Source: an uncultured Paracoccaceae bacterium (lineage in GTDB: Bacteria; Pseudomonadota; Alphaproteobacteria; Rhodobacterales; Rhodobacteraceae). Taken from it: a stretch of DNA of 64,000 nucleotides. Within the stretch, counting starts at the first letter, position 1. The number at the start of each line of letters is the position of its first letter. The notes beneath the pieces were generated by a model, which was given only the letters and a program-made list of their open reading frames with translations, ran no database searches and was not told the DNA's origin. A program made the translations under genes and the position numbers. Below are positions 1 through 9,587 of the stretch, in pieces. Location: assembly GCA_934500835.1 (NCBI GenBank), contig CAKSTR010000003.1:289034-353033 (forward strand), read 5' to 3'.

Positions 1-388
1 CCGGGAAATGCCGGGCAAGGCCCAGATCGTCAAGGATGGCGCGGGCCGGGGCTTCGGGCTTGTTGGTGCACAGCGCCAGCCGGTGCCCTGCGGTCTCCAG
101 CGCCGTCAGCGCCTGCGGCACACCGGGATAGGGCCGGGTCAGCGTCGCGGGATCGGCGTTGTAGAAGCTCAGCGTGACCTGCGTCAGGTGCTTGTGGCGG
201 GCGGGGTCAAGACCGCAGCGCGCCATCACCCGCTCCACCAGCTTCGGCAGGCCGTTGCCGACAAAGCTGGTGACGGTGCGCAGGTCCAGAGGGGCCAGCC
301 CCTCTTGCGCCAGCATCCGGTTGACGGCCGCCTGAATGTCGGGCGCGGAATCGATCAGCGTGCCGTCCAGATCAAAGATCAGGATCAC
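1..388 (-). CDS. gph: Phosphoglycolate phosphatase, HAD family (partial, C-terminus off the left edge)
   Basis: About 129 N-terminal residues are present. The protein opens VILIFDLDGTLIDSAPD, the HAD motif I with the nucleophile and acid/base aspartates (D-x-D-G-T). It continues through a helical cap region and reaches LCTNKPE, motif II with its Thr/Asn. Members hydrolyse 2-phosphoglycolate to glycolate, which clears the product of DNA repair and of Rubisco oxygenation. I chose the GTG start at 386-388 because it places motif I at the N-terminus and gives a GTGA overlap of 4 nt with the rpe stop, so the two are probably translationally coupled. Motifs III and IV lie outside the window, so a related HAD phosphatase cannot be excluded, but the rpe neighbour supports Gph. 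Confidence 0.9.
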   Translation of the reverse strand, partial: MILIFDLDGTLIDSAPDIQAAVNRMLAQEGLAPLDLRTVTSFVGNGLPKLVERVMARCGLDPARHKHLTQVTLSFYNADPATLTRPYPGVPQALTALETAGHRLALCTNKPEAPARAILDDLGLARHFP

Positions 389-1071
389 AGCGCGCTTTCC
401 GCCGCCGCCCGGATCGCCCGGATGTTGTCGCCATAGATGCCGGGGGTCATCACCGATCCGCCCTTGAACACGGCAGATCCCGCCACCAGCACATCCGCCC
501 CCGCCGCCACCATCAGGGGCGCGGTTGTCGGGTCCATGCCGCCGTCGATCTCGATATGCACCGGGCGGTCGCCGATCATCGCGCGCAGCCGGCGCACCTT
601 GGCCGACATGTCGAGAAACTTCTGCCCGCCGAAGCCCGGGTTTACCGTCATGACGCAGACCAGATCGGCCAGATCCAGCAGATCCTCGACCGCGTCGGCC
701 GAGGTGCCGGGGTTCAGCGCCACCCCGGCCTTCATCCCGGCGGCGCGGATCGCCTGCAAGGTGCGATGGATGTGCGGCCCCGCCTCGACATGCGCGGTCA
801 GGATGTCTGCCCCCGCCTTGGCGAAGGCGTCGATATAGGGATCGACCGGGGCGATCATCAGATGGACATCCATCACCGTCTTCACATGCTTGCGGAAGGC
901 GGCGACAGCCGGCGGCCCGAAGGTCAGGTTCGGCACGAAATGCCCGTCCATCACATCGACATGCACCCAATCGGCGCCCTCGGCCTCGATCGCCTGGATC
1001 TCGCGCCCGAAATCGGCGAAATCGGCGGAAAGGATCGAAGGGGCGATCTTGATCTTGCGGGAAAAGGTCAT
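385..1071 (-). CDS. rpe: Ribulose-phosphate 3-epimerase
   Basis: A 228-residue TIM-barrel protein, the normal length for Rpe, which interconverts ribulose 5-phosphate and xylulose 5-phosphate in the pentose phosphate and Calvin cycles. Family motifs are clear: KIAPSILSADFADFG at the N-terminus, VDVMDGHFVPNLTFGP carrying metal-binding His and catalytic Asp, HLMI, VMTVNPGFGGQKF, EIDGGM with the second catalytic Asp, and VAGSAVF for phosphate binding. The open frame extends 32 codons further upstream, but the ATG at 1069-1071 has an AAGGA ribosome site and starts at the conserved N-terminus. It is the first gene of a two-gene unit with gph. Confidence 0.97.
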   Translation of the reverse strand: MTFSRKIKIAPSILSADFADFGREIQAIEAEGADWVHVDVMDGHFVPNLTFGPPAVAAFRKHVKTVMDVHLMIAPVDPYIDAFAKAGADILTAHVEAGPHIHRTLQAIRAAGMKAGVALNPGTSADAVEDLLDLADLVCVMTVNPGFGGQKFLDMSAKVRRLRAMIGDRPVHIEIDGGMDPTTAPLMVAAGADVLVAGSAVFKGGSVMTPGIYGDNIRAIRAAAESAL

Positions 1072-1195
1072 GGGGCAGCCTTCCTGAGCAGCGATGTCCT
1101 GCGGTCGATACCGCTTGCAGCGCGGCAGGGCCAGAGGAAGAAATGGCCCTTGCGCCGGCAAAGACAAGCGGCGGACAGCACGGAAGGATCGACAG

Positions 1196-1823
1196 ATGGC
1201 GGCAATCCCGGATTTTCAGTTCGAGGAAGAGGCACTGCTGGCAGGCGCCACCTTCGTCGTTGGTGTCGATGAGGTTGGGCGCGGCCCCCTTGCCGGCCCG
1301 GTCACTGCGGCGGCGGTGCGGCTGGACCCCGGCCACCTCCCCACCGGCCTGCGCGATTCCAAGGCGATGACCGCACTTGCGCGCGAGCGGCTGTTCGACT
1401 GGCTGATGGAACATGCGCAGGTCTCGGTTGCCCATGCCTCGGTCGAGGAGATCGACAGTCTGAACATCCTGCGCGCCAGTCATCTGGCGATGGAGCGTGC
1501 GGTTTCGGCCTTGCCCGCCGACCACGCGCTGGTCGATGGCAATCTGATTCCCAAGGGTCTGACCTGCCCGTCACGCGCCATCGTGAAGGGGGACGCGAAA
1601 TGCCTGTCCATCGCGGCGGCGTCGGTCATTGCCAAGGTGACGCGCGATCGGATCATGGTGGATTTGGCGCAACAGCACCCCCCCTACGGCTGGGATCGCA
1701 ATGCCGGTTACCCGACCAAGGTGCATCTGCAGGCGCTTCTAGATTTTGGGGCAACCCCGTTTCATAGACGTTCCTTCGGCCCCGTCCACAATATCTTGTG
1801 CCAAGCTATTTCTGTAAGTGACT

Positions 1824-1825
<2 letters not shown>
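1196..1825 (+). CDS. rnhB: Ribonuclease HII
   Basis: A 209-residue RNase HII, which nicks RNA in RNA/DNA hybrids and starts removal of misincorporated ribonucleotides. The N-terminal VGVDEVGRGPLAGPV holds the first catalytic Asp-Glu pair and the GRG substrate loop; LRDSK follows; the third Asp is in ALVDGN; the fourth is in ASVIAKVTRDRIM; the C-terminal Y-G-W-x-x-N-A-G-Y-P-T segment is typical. The frame is open 34 codons upstream, but the ATG at 1196 begins right before the conserved core and follows a GGAAGG ribosome site. It is divergent from rpe and directly upstream of ccrM, an order common in Rhodobacterales. Confidence 0.97.
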
Positions 1826-3036
<1,211 letters not shown>

Positions 3037-3093
3037 TCCTTCCGGGACATCGACAGTTTACGCCTGCGCCCTGGTCCGCCTGGGGCGCACCTG

Positions 3094-3125
3094 CCCCGCC
3101 ATGCCCAAGCATGGCGGGGTTTTTT
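3094..3125 (+). terminator. Rho-independent terminator after ccrM
   Basis: A perfect 11-bp GC-rich stem (3094-3104 with 3109-3119, arm CCCCGCCATGC), a CCAA loop and six Ts. It separates the housekeeping block from the sugar-acid cluster. From here to 3307 there is no convincing gene, only the leader of the kinase operon. Confidence 0.93.
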
Positions 3126-3307
3126 CTTCCGAACCCCGTCGGAAGCGAGGGGGATCCGCAAGGGGGGGGCCTGTCCGGGGTGATCTGACAGCTGATTGGA
3201 ATTTGCCAGTAATCGCTTGTCAGATGACGGAAAAACATAGCATATATAGCGACATCACAAGCTGCAAAACCTTGCCATCTTGTTTACAATTCAGGACATG
3301 CCTACCC

Positions 3308-4321
3308 TTGCTGATCCTTATCGCTGACGATCTGACCGGGGCGTTCGACTCCGCCGCGCCCTTTGCCGCGCGCGGCATGCCGACAGTGGTCGCCCTGCAC
3401 CCTGCTGCGCTGACCGAGGCGCTGGCGACGGGCGCGCAGGTTGTCGCCGTGACGACCCAGTCACGCGAGATCGCGGCGGATGCGGCGGCGGCGCGGGTGG
3501 CGGCGGTTGCATCGGCCCTGCCTGCCGGGGTGCGGGTCTTCAAGAAGGTCGACTCGCGACTGAAAGGGCACGTCGCGGCCGAACTGGCCGCGCTGTCTCC
3601 GGCGTCGATGCTGGTGGCGCCGGCAATCCCGGATTTCGGTCGGGTGGTCCGCGATGGGGCCGTCACCGGCTTCGGCGTCGAGGTGCCGATCCCCGTGCGC
3701 GATGCGCTTGGCGATCTTGCGGCGCGGGCCATCGTTCCCGACACCGAAACCGCAAAGGCGATGGAGGCCGCGCTTGCCGCGGCGCCCGACGATGCCCTGC
3801 TGGTCGGGGCCCGTGGGCTGGCCGAGGCCCTGGCGCAGCGCCTTTCGGGCCGGAGTCCGGCCGAAGCGCCGCGCCCAAAGGCGGACCGGGTGCTGATGGT
3901 TGTCGGTTCGCGCGATCCGATCACGCTGGCGCAAGTGGCCGCCCTGCGGGCCGGGGGGGCCGATTGGCGGGCCGCACCGAACGGCAGGCTTGCCGATCTG
4001 CGGCCGGTTGAACGGCTGACGCTGGTGCAGGCCACGCCGGGCGTGGACCGGGCGACCGGGGCCGACGTTGCGCAGGCGCTTTCGGCGGCGGTCCACCCTG
4101 CGCTGACGGCCGGGGCGGGGGCGGTGTTCCTGACCGGCGGCGCCACGGCCGAGGCGGTGATGCAGGCCATGGGTCTGAACACCCTTCGCCTTGTCGGTGA
4201 GGTGTTGCCGGGCGTGCCGCTGGGGCTTGCGGCGGACGGGCAGATGGTGATCGTGAAATCCGGCGGCTTCGGGGGCAAGGATACGCTGACCCGCCTGTCC
4301 GCCATCCTTGGAGGGGCGTGA
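3308..4321 (+). CDS. Four-carbon acid sugar kinase family protein (DUF1537, OtnK/DtnK-like)
   Basis: A kinase of about 337 residues of the DUF1537 family, whose characterised members phosphorylate D-threonate, D-erythronate or 3-oxo-tetronate with ATP. The N-terminal LILIADDLTGAFDSA and KKVDSRLKGH (usual form K-x-D-S-T-L-R-G) mark the substrate domain. The C-terminal TGGATAEAV, LPGVPLG and VKSGGFGGKDTL mark the nucleotide-binding domain. The start is uncertain: TTG 3308 puts the conserved strand at the N-terminus, ATG 3224 in the same frame would add 28 residues, and ATG 3298 is out of frame. At about 337 residues it is shorter than most members (about 400-430). It is followed by a GntR gene and faces a pdxA2-type gene, a partner seen in threonate/erythronate pathways. 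Confidence 0.85.
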   Translation: MLILIADDLTGAFDSAAPFAARGMPTVVALHPAALTEALATGAQVVAVTTQSREIAADAAAARVAAVASALPAGVRVFKKVDSRLKGHVAAELAALSPASMLVAPAIPDFGRVVRDGAVTGFGVEVPIPVRDALGDLAARAIVPDTETAKAMEAALAAAPDDALLVGARGLAEALAQRLSGRSPAEAPRPKADRVLMVVGSRDPITLAQVAALRAGGADWRAAPNGRLADLRPVERLTLVQATPGVDRATGADVAQALSAAVHPALTAGAGAVFLTGGATAEAVMQAMGLNTLRLVGEVLPGVPLGLAADGQMVIVKSGGFGGKDTLTRLSAILGGA

Positions 4322-5055
4322 TGCAGGGCTTGGCAAGCAGCGGCGGGCGGCGGTCGCTGGCAGACGTGGTCTTCGACCGGCTGCAGCGCGCGATCAAATC
4401 CGGCGCCTACCGGCCCGATGAACGGCTGCCGACCGAACACGATCTTGCGGCCGAGTTCGAGGTCTCGCGCCCCATCGTGCGCGAGGCGCTGCGCCGCCTG
4501 CGCGAACAGGGGCTGATCTATTCGCGGCGCGGGGCGGGCAGCTTTGTCCGCTCCATCGGGCTGAAGCAGCCCCTGGGGTTCGGGCAGCTTGAGAATGTCT
4601 CCGACCTGCTGAACTGCTATGAGTTTCGCGTCACGCTGGAACCCGAAGCCGCGGCGCTTGCGGCCGAGCGGCACGATGCGGCCAGCCTTGCCGCCATCTC
4701 GGGCGCGCTGGAGATGATGCGGGACGCCACCAACCGGCTGAGCCACCGCGAGGACGCCGATTTCCTGTTCCATCTCTCGATCGCGCTGGCAGCCGAGAAC
4801 AGCTATTTCTCGACCGCGATGGAGGCGTTGAAGGACCATATCGCGGTGGGCATGCGGTTCCACGGCGCCTCGGTCAAACGCGAGGCCACCGGGCTGACCC
4901 GGGTCTTCGGCGAGCATTCGGCGATCTTCGAGGCAATCCGCGACCGGGATGGGGCGATGGCGCGGCGCTTGATGCGCGAACATCTGATCGGCTCGCGCGA
5001 ACGTCTGTTCGAACGGCGGCGCCCCGAGGGGGCCGTAACGGAAGAGGTCTCCTGA
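4321..5055 (+). CDS. GntR family transcriptional regulator, FadR (FCD) subfamily
   Basis: A 244-residue regulator. The winged helix-turn-helix spans about residues 10-75 (LADVVFDRLQRAIKSG, RLPTEHDLAAEFEVSRPIVREALRRLREQGLI, RRGAGSFV). A C-terminal all-helical FCD ligand domain follows, with the R-x-x-L-E-P-E motif and Asp/His residues (ADFLFHLSIA, HLIGSRERLF) that usually bind metal and a carboxylate effector. The start is GTG 4318 or ATG 4321; I chose the ATG because GGAGGGG at 4310-4316 fits it better, giving a TGATG junction with the kinase stop. Co-transcription with the kinase suggests it controls this sugar-acid cluster and senses an acid intermediate. Confidence 0.92.
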   Translation: MQGLASSGGRRSLADVVFDRLQRAIKSGAYRPDERLPTEHDLAAEFEVSRPIVREALRRLREQGLIYSRRGAGSFVRSIGLKQPLGFGQLENVSDLLNCYEFRVTLEPEAAALAAERHDAASLAAISGALEMMRDATNRLSHREDADFLFHLSIALAAENSYFSTAMEALKDHIAVGMRFHGASVKREATGLTRVFGEHSAIFEAIRDRDGAMARRLMREHLIGSRERLFERRRPEGAVTEEVS

Positions 5056-5082
5056 CCTGGGCCGGGAAGGGGCGCTGCCCCC

Positions 5083-5157
5083 GTTTCCGCCTGCGCGGAA
5101 ACTCCCCCGGGATATTTGTGTTCTGAAAGAGGGCTTCTTTCAGAATGAAAATATCCC
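5083..5157. terminator. Bidirectional terminator made of two hairpins, Rhodobacterales-type intergenic repeat
   Basis: It lies between the convergent GntR and alcohol dehydrogenase genes. Hairpin 1: arm GTTTCCGC at 5083-5090 with 5095-5102, loop CTGC. Hairpin 2: 22-nt arms at 5109-5130 and 5136-5157 (19 of 22 paired, a 3-nt internal loop, 5-nt terminal loop), containing GGGATATTT and TTCTGAAAGA. From general knowledge, similar composite hairpins with a GATATTT core recur between convergent genes in Rhodobacteraceae; only this copy was recognised in the window. Confidence 0.75.
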
Positions 5158-5196
5158 CGCCGGAGGCTGCGGCGCGCATTTCGCGCGCCGCATCGC

Positions 5197-6309
5197 TTAC
5201 AACGCGGCGCGGTAGATCGCCTCGACCTGATCGACCGACATGTCGCGGGGGTTGTTGTCCATCAGCCGGCGGATGGCATGGGCATCGGCGGCAAAGCGCG
5301 GCAGTTGGTCCTTGGTCGCGCCATGCTGCGACAGGCGCATTTCCACCCCCAGATCGGCGCAGAAGCCATGGGCGGCGGCCAGGAGGTCGGGTCGCCCGGC
5401 AAGGCCAAGCGCCGTTGCCACCTCGGCGGTTTTTCCGGGTGCGACGCTTTCGTTGAAGGCCAGCACATGCGGAAAGATGATTGCATTGGCAAGGCCATGC
5501 GGCAGGTGCAGGAGCGTGCCCAGCGGGTAGGCCAGCGCGTGCCCGGCGGCGGTGTTGACCGGCCCAAGGCAGATGCCGCCGTAAAAGCTGGCCAGCATCA
5601 TGCCTTCGCGGGCCTCGGTGTCCTGACCGTCGCGCACGGCGCGGGCAAGGTATCTGCCGACAAGGTCGATCCCCATGCGGGCATAGCCGTCGATCACCGG
5701 ATGGGCGTTACGGTTGGTGAAGGCTTCGACGCAATGGGCCATGGCGTCGATGCCGGTGGCGGCAGTGACCGCAGGCGGGACCGAGAAGGTCAGGGTGGGA
5801 TCCAGAACCGCCAGATCTGCGATCAGATGCGGGCTTTCCACGGCGATCTTGTTGCCCTTGCCGGGATCGGTGATCAGGGCGCGGATCCCGGCCTCGGACC
5901 CGGTGCCGGCGGTGGTGGCGATCTGCACCAGCGGCGTGCTTCGCCCGGCGACCTTGTTTGGCCCGGCCACATCGGCAAGGGATTGCGTGCCGCTCCACAG
6001 CGCGGCGACAAGTTTCGCCACATCCATGGCCGAGCCGCCGCCCAGCCCGATCACCAGATCCGGCCTGGCGCTGCGGGCGGCCGCCAATGCGGCCTCGAAG
6101 GTGGCGATGTCAGGCTCTCCGGGGATGGCGTCGAAGGTGGTGATCTTGCCCTTCAGGCCAAGGCGGTCGGCGAAACCGGCGGTGTGCGGCGTGGCCAGCA
6201 CGAAGATGCGGGCGGCATCGGCAGCCCAGTCTCCGACGCGGGCAATGGCGCCTGCGCCGATCTCAAGCCGCTTCGGCTGGTGCAGGGTGATGATACGCGA
6301 CAGGGTCAT
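5197..6309 (-). CDS. Iron-containing alcohol dehydrogenase family protein
   Basis: A 370-residue group III (metal-dependent) alcohol dehydrogenase. NAD(P) binding: GLGGGSAMDVAK (about 89-99) and TTAGTGSEA (132-140). Predicted metal ligands are Asp188, His192 (in GIDAMAHCVEA), His257 (AGHALAYPLG) and His271 (LPHGLANA), all present, so it should be active. It is the last gene of a minus-strand operon whose four genes each overlap by 4 nt; its ATG overlaps the aldolase stop. Its likely role is to oxidise or reduce a sugar-derived aldehyde, ketone or hydroxy-acid in the same route as the aldolase and the PdxA2-like enzyme. The substrate is not predictable. Confidence 0.9.
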   Translation of the reverse strand: MTLSRIITLHQPKRLEIGAGAIARVGDWAADAARIFVLATPHTAGFADRLGLKGKITTFDAIPGEPDIATFEAALAAARSARPDLVIGLGGGSAMDVAKLVAALWSGTQSLADVAGPNKVAGRSTPLVQIATTAGTGSEAGIRALITDPGKGNKIAVESPHLIADLAVLDPTLTFSVPPAVTAATGIDAMAHCVEAFTNRNAHPVIDGYARMGIDLVGRYLARAVRDGQDTEAREGMMLASFYGGICLGPVNTAAGHALAYPLGTLLHLPHGLANAIIFPHVLAFNESVAPGKTAEVATALGLAGRPDLLAAAHGFCADLGVEMRLSQHGATKDQLPRFAADAHAIRRLMDNNPRDMSVDQVEAIYRAAL

Positions 6310-7220
6310 GCCGGCACCCCTTCCAGCTGGTCCATGGTGGCCCAGACCTTGTCCGCCTCTTCCCGCGACAGCGGCGAGAAGGGCGGGTGCACGTTCAGCC
6401 AGCCCAGATCGCCGCGGCGTCTGGCCAGCATGGTCTTGACCGTGGGCAACTGGGTGTAGCTGTTGGTCAGGTTGCGCCAGGCGACGATCACCTCCTGCGC
6501 GGCCTTGACCTCATCGGCCTTCGTGGGGTCGTTCCAATGGTCGTAGACGATGCGCAGCTCGCGCGCGACAAGGTTCGAGGAGGCGGTGATGCAGCCCGCT
6601 CCGCCGCCTTGCAGGACGGGCAGCAAAAGGGGGTCGGCCCCGGCCAGCACGCCGAAACCGGGAAAACGCGTCGAGATCGCGTGCATGTTCTCGATCTTGC
6701 CGTCGCTGTCCTTGATGCCGACCACGGTGTCGGGGAAGGCGTCGATCAGCATCTGGATCAGCGAATGGCTGATCGGCACGCCGGTCAGCATCGGGATGTG
6801 GTAAAGGACGATCTTCAGACGGCTGTCATTCACCTTCTCGATGATCGAGGCATAGAAGCGGAACAGGCTCTCGTCGGAAAAGGCGGTGTAGTAGAACGGC
6901 GGCAGCATGACCACGCCCTTGACCCCGGCCTGCACGGCATGGCGCGTCATCTCGACTGCGTCGGTGACGGCGTTGGAGGAGGTGCCGGGCAAAAGCTGGT
7001 CGGGCAGGGTGCCGCCCTTCAGCGCGGCATCGACCAGATCCATCCGTTCGCGCACGCCGAAGCTGTTGGCCTCGCCCGTTGACCCCAGCATGGCGATGCC
7101 GTGGCAACCCTCTTCGATCAGGGCCTTGGTGTGCTTGCCGAACAGATCCAGATCCGGGGTGCCGTCGGACTTCAGCGGGGTGGCGGCGGCGCAATAGACG
7201 CCTTCGATTGCGAAGCTCAT
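6306..7220 (-). CDS. Dihydrodipicolinate synthase / N-acetylneuraminate lyase family aldolase
   Basis: A 304-residue class I aldolase of the DapA/NanA superfamily. GSTGEA (46-51) is the pyruvate carboxylate-binding motif, Tyr140 in LYHIP is the proton relay and Lys170 in GIKDSDG is the Schiff-base lysine. Members condense pyruvate with an aldehyde or cleave 2-keto-3-deoxy sugar acids. The operon context (PdxA2-like dehydrogenase, sialidase-like protein, sugar-acid kinase) argues for catabolic keto-acid cleavage rather than lysine synthesis. The ATG overlaps nothing upstream by more than 4 nt (pdxA2-like stop at 7217). KDG/KDGal aldolase, D-5-keto-4-deoxyglucarate dehydratase and NanA are all possible. 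Confidence 0.9.
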   Translation of the reverse strand: MSFAIEGVYCAAATPLKSDGTPDLDLFGKHTKALIEEGCHGIAMLGSTGEANSFGVRERMDLVDAALKGGTLPDQLLPGTSSNAVTDAVEMTRHAVQAGVKGVVMLPPFYYTAFSDESLFRFYASIIEKVNDSRLKIVLYHIPMLTGVPISHSLIQMLIDAFPDTVVGIKDSDGKIENMHAISTRFPGFGVLAGADPLLLPVLQGGGAGCITASSNLVARELRIVYDHWNDPTKADEVKAAQEVIVAWRNLTNSYTQLPTVKTMLARRRGDLGWLNVHPPFSPLSREEADKVWATMDQLEGVPA

Positions 7221-8167
7221 GCTTTTCCTCCGGAAACGAGTTTGCGGGCATAGGCGATGGCGGACAGCATGTTGCCGTGGTTGGCGATGCCCTTGCCGGC
7301 GATGTCGAAAGCGGTGCCGTGATCGACCGAGGTGCGGTCGATCGGCAGTTCGACCGAGACGTTCACCGCATCGTCGAAAGCCACCAGCTTGATCGGGATA
7401 TGGCCCTGGTCATGGTATTGCGCGACGACAAGGTCGAAGGCGCCGTTATAGGCGCGGTGGAACACGGTATCGGCGGAAATCGGGCCCTTGGCGTCGATCC
7501 CTTCGGCTTGCGCCAGCCCCACCGCCGGGGCGATCTGGTCGTCATCTTCGGTGCCGAAAAGGCCGTTCTCGCCACAATGCGGGTTGATGCCGGCGACGGC
7601 GATGCGCGGGTTTGCGATGCCGATGCGTTTCAGATGCGCGTTGCCGGCGCGGATGGTGGCCAGGACCCGCTCGGTCGTTGCCCGGCGGATGGCGTCCTGC
7701 AGGGACACATGGGTCGAGACGTGGATGACCTTCAGCCGGTCCGAAGCCAGCAGCATATAGGCCGCCTGCGCTCCGGTCAGGCTGCGCAGCATGCCGGTGT
7801 GGCCGTCGTAATGGTGGCCGGCAAGGTTCAGCGCCTCTTTGTTGATCGGCGCGGTCACGATGCAACCGATGATGCCGGCCTCGGCATCGCGCACGGCCTT
7901 TTCGATGAAGCGGAAGGCGGCGTCGCCGGCGACGGGCGACAGCTTGCCCCAGGGCAGGGGCGCGCCTTCGACCGGCAGGTCGATGACATGGCCGTCAAGG
8001 TCCACCTCTGCGCCCACCGCGGCCTTGGCGGCCTCAAGCGTGGTGCGGTTGCCGTAGATCCGGGTGCGGGCCTTGTCGGGGGGCGTCATCCCGGCCAGCG
8101 CCTTGACGCTGATCTCGGGGCCGACGCCGGCGGGATCGCCCATGGTGATGCCGATGATGTCGCTCAT
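7217..8167 (-). CDS. pdxA2: 4-hydroxythreonine-4-phosphate dehydrogenase family protein (PdxA2-type)
   Basis: A 316-residue PdxA-family oxidative decarboxylase. The N-terminal [13 protein letters not shown] is diagnostic; TAPINKEAL, the HTGM segment, HVSL and [11 protein letters not shown] supply the metal-binding histidines and substrate contacts; [12 protein letters not shown] ends the core. PdxA makes the pyridoxine precursor, whereas PdxA2 paralogs next to DUF1537 kinases oxidise 4-phospho-D-threonate or 4-phospho-D-erythronate to dihydroxyacetone phosphate and CO2. The kinase 3 kb away makes the catabolic role the better guess. The open frame continues upstream, but ATG 8165-8167 starts the conserved N-terminus and gives a 4-nt overlap with the sialidase-like stop. 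Confidence 0.88.
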   Translation of the reverse strand: MSDIIGITMGDPAGVGPEISVKALAGMTPPDKARTRIYGNRTTLEAAKAAVGAEVDLDGHVIDLPVEGAPLPWGKLSPVAGDAAFRFIEKAVRDAEAGIIGCIVTAPINKEALNLAGHHYDGHTGMLRSLTGAQAAYMLLASDRLKVIHVSTHVSLQDAIRRATTERVLATIRAGNAHLKRIGIANPRIAVAGINPHCGENGLFGTEDDDQIAPAVGLAQAEGIDAKGPISADTVFHRAYNGAFDLVVAQYHDQGHIPIKLVAFDDAVNVSVELPIDRTSVDHGTAFDIAGKGIANHGNMLSAIAYARKLVSGGKA

Positions 8168-9348
8168 GCCTGTTCCTTCAGATCGGCGGTCCAGCCGGGG
8201 GCCAGACGGGTGTAGCGGATGGCGCGGCGGTGGCAGGTGTAGGCGACATGCAGTGCGCCGTCGGGGCCTTCCAGCAGCCAGGGGTAGGACAGTTCCTTGT
8301 TGCGCCCGTCCAGACTGTCGTTCGAGGTGCAGGTGCCGGGGCCGTCTTCGACAACCAGCCGCAAGGGAAAGGTCCGGCCGCCGTCCGACGACACGCAGAC
8401 CGAGACCGGCGCGCGCGGCACGCCCCAGACCGGCACGCAGCCGCCTGTCGGGTCGGCGTCGGGGCGGGCGTCGTCCTCGCCCAGTTCGTCGTAAAGCGAG
8501 GCGCGGCGGTCGGGCGACATTGCGGCGTTGACCGGGTTGCAGATCATCGCGATGCGGCCATCGGCCAGCGTGATCGCGGCGATGGAGGAGTTGTTGTTGG
8601 GCACATCGGTGGGAACCGGGGCCGACCATGTGCGCCCGCCGTCGGTGCTGTCCGAGCGGTGGACGAAATCGGCCTGGCGGCGGCGGTAGAAGGCGGCCAT
8701 GCGGCCGTCCCCCAGATCGACCGGGCTCATATGGACAGATCCGATGGAGGCCGGAACCTCCTCCAGTCGCCAGCTGGCGCCATGGTCGGTCGAGACGCCG
8801 ACATTGGCGGTGTCATGGCTGCCGTTCCACTTCTGGCCGGGTCGCTGGACGCAGCGGAAGATCGGCAGAAGCCAGGCGCCATCGTCGCGCACGGTCAGGG
8901 GGGCGCGGACGAAGCAACCAAGAGGCAGGTCGATGAAGCGGCCCGCGCCGGCGGTCAGGGTGGCGCCGTCGCGCGTCAGCGGGGCCATGCGGATCCGGCA
9001 CTGGTCCTGATTGCCCGAGGGTTGCGAGGTGTGGAACAGCCACAGCCCGCCGTCCGGCGCGGCAAAGATCACCGGGTTCTGTTCGGAATGGTCGGGGTCG
9101 CGGGACAGGACTTGCACCGGTCCCCAGCGATCCGCGCCCGGCAGCAGGACCGAGGCATGGACCGAGATGTCGGACTTGCCCTCAAGCGTGCCGCCGAACC
9201 AGGCGCAGATCAGGGCGCCATCGGGCTGCAAGGACAGGAATGCGGCGTGATTCTGCACCTTGGGCGAGGGCAGCAGCGCGGAAATCCGGTCTGCGCCAGC
9301 GGGTTGCAGGATGCCTGTCATGGCGTCGGCAATTTCGGCCGGGGTCAT
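8164..9348 (-). CDS. Sialidase-like BNR-repeat (Asp-box) protein
   Basis: A 394-residue beta-propeller protein of the sialidase/BNR_2 type. Three Asp-box turns are visible: [16 protein letters not shown] and [22 protein letters not shown] near residue 55, [15 protein letters not shown] and NNNSSIAAI resemble the family seen beside DapA-like genes, not a classical neuraminidase; the FRIP motif is not seen. No signal peptide is evident from ATG 9346-9348, which has a GGGAGGAGAG ribosome site, so it may be cytoplasmic. It is the first gene of the minus-strand operon and probably a hydrolase or lyase acting on an imported glycoside or sugar acid. The exact activity is unknown. Confidence 0.8.
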   Translation of the reverse strand: MTPAEIADAMTGILQPAGADRISALLPSPKVQNHAAFLSLQPDGALICAWFGGTLEGKSDISVHASVLLPGADRWGPVQVLSRDPDHSEQNPVIFAAPDGGLWLFHTSQPSGNQDQCRIRMAPLTRDGATLTAGAGRFIDLPLGCFVRAPLTVRDDGAWLLPIFRCVQRPGQKWNGSHDTANVGVSTDHGASWRLEEVPASIGSVHMSPVDLGDGRMAAFYRRRQADFVHRSDSTDGGRTWSAPVPTDVPNNNSSIAAITLADGRIAMICNPVNAAMSPDRRASLYDELGEDDARPDADPTGGCVPVWGVPRAPVSVCVSSDGGRTFPLRLVVEDGPGTCTSNDSLDGRNKELSYPWLLEGPDGALHVAYTCHRRAIRYTRLAPGWTADLKEQA

Positions 9349-9587
9349 GGCTCTCCTCCCAGGAAAACACCGGGGCAGATGGCCGCAAAACCATATAGTT
9401 GTCAAGTTGAAGAATGTAATGTTTGGCTTCATTGATGGCAGCGAAGAAAAAAATGTACCTATAATCAACTGATTGAATGAATGACTCTGCCGGATGCCTC
9501 ATTACATCCAGACACTTGTTGACAAATACGCTGCCTGACGTGCATGGTCTGCATACGGGATGAGGGGTCCCGGAATCGGAGGAGCGC
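9349..9587. promoter_or_regulatory. Divergent promoter region between the sialidase-like operon and the EamA-ABC operon
   Basis: 239 bp, clearly more AT-rich than the flanking genes, with no credible gene. It contains TTGTCAAGTTGA at 9399-9410 and TTGTTGACAA at 9516-9525, both carrying the word TTGTCA (the latter on the minus strand). The same word occurs at 3217-3222 upstream of the kinase-GntR pair. TTGACA at 9519-9524 could be a -35 for the EamA operon, but no good -10 follows. TATAAT occurs at 9462-9467. Confidence 0.45.

Noticed and set aside
3220..4983. A 587-codon minus-strand open frame
   Set aside because: Runs antisense through both the kinase and the GntR gene, which have strong family motifs.
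5197..9348. Classical sialic acid catabolic operon (sialidase plus NanA)
   Set aside because: No nanK, nanE, nagA or nagB, the sialidase-like protein lacks the FRIP motif and signal peptide, and PdxA2 and DUF1537 genes point to sugar acids instead.
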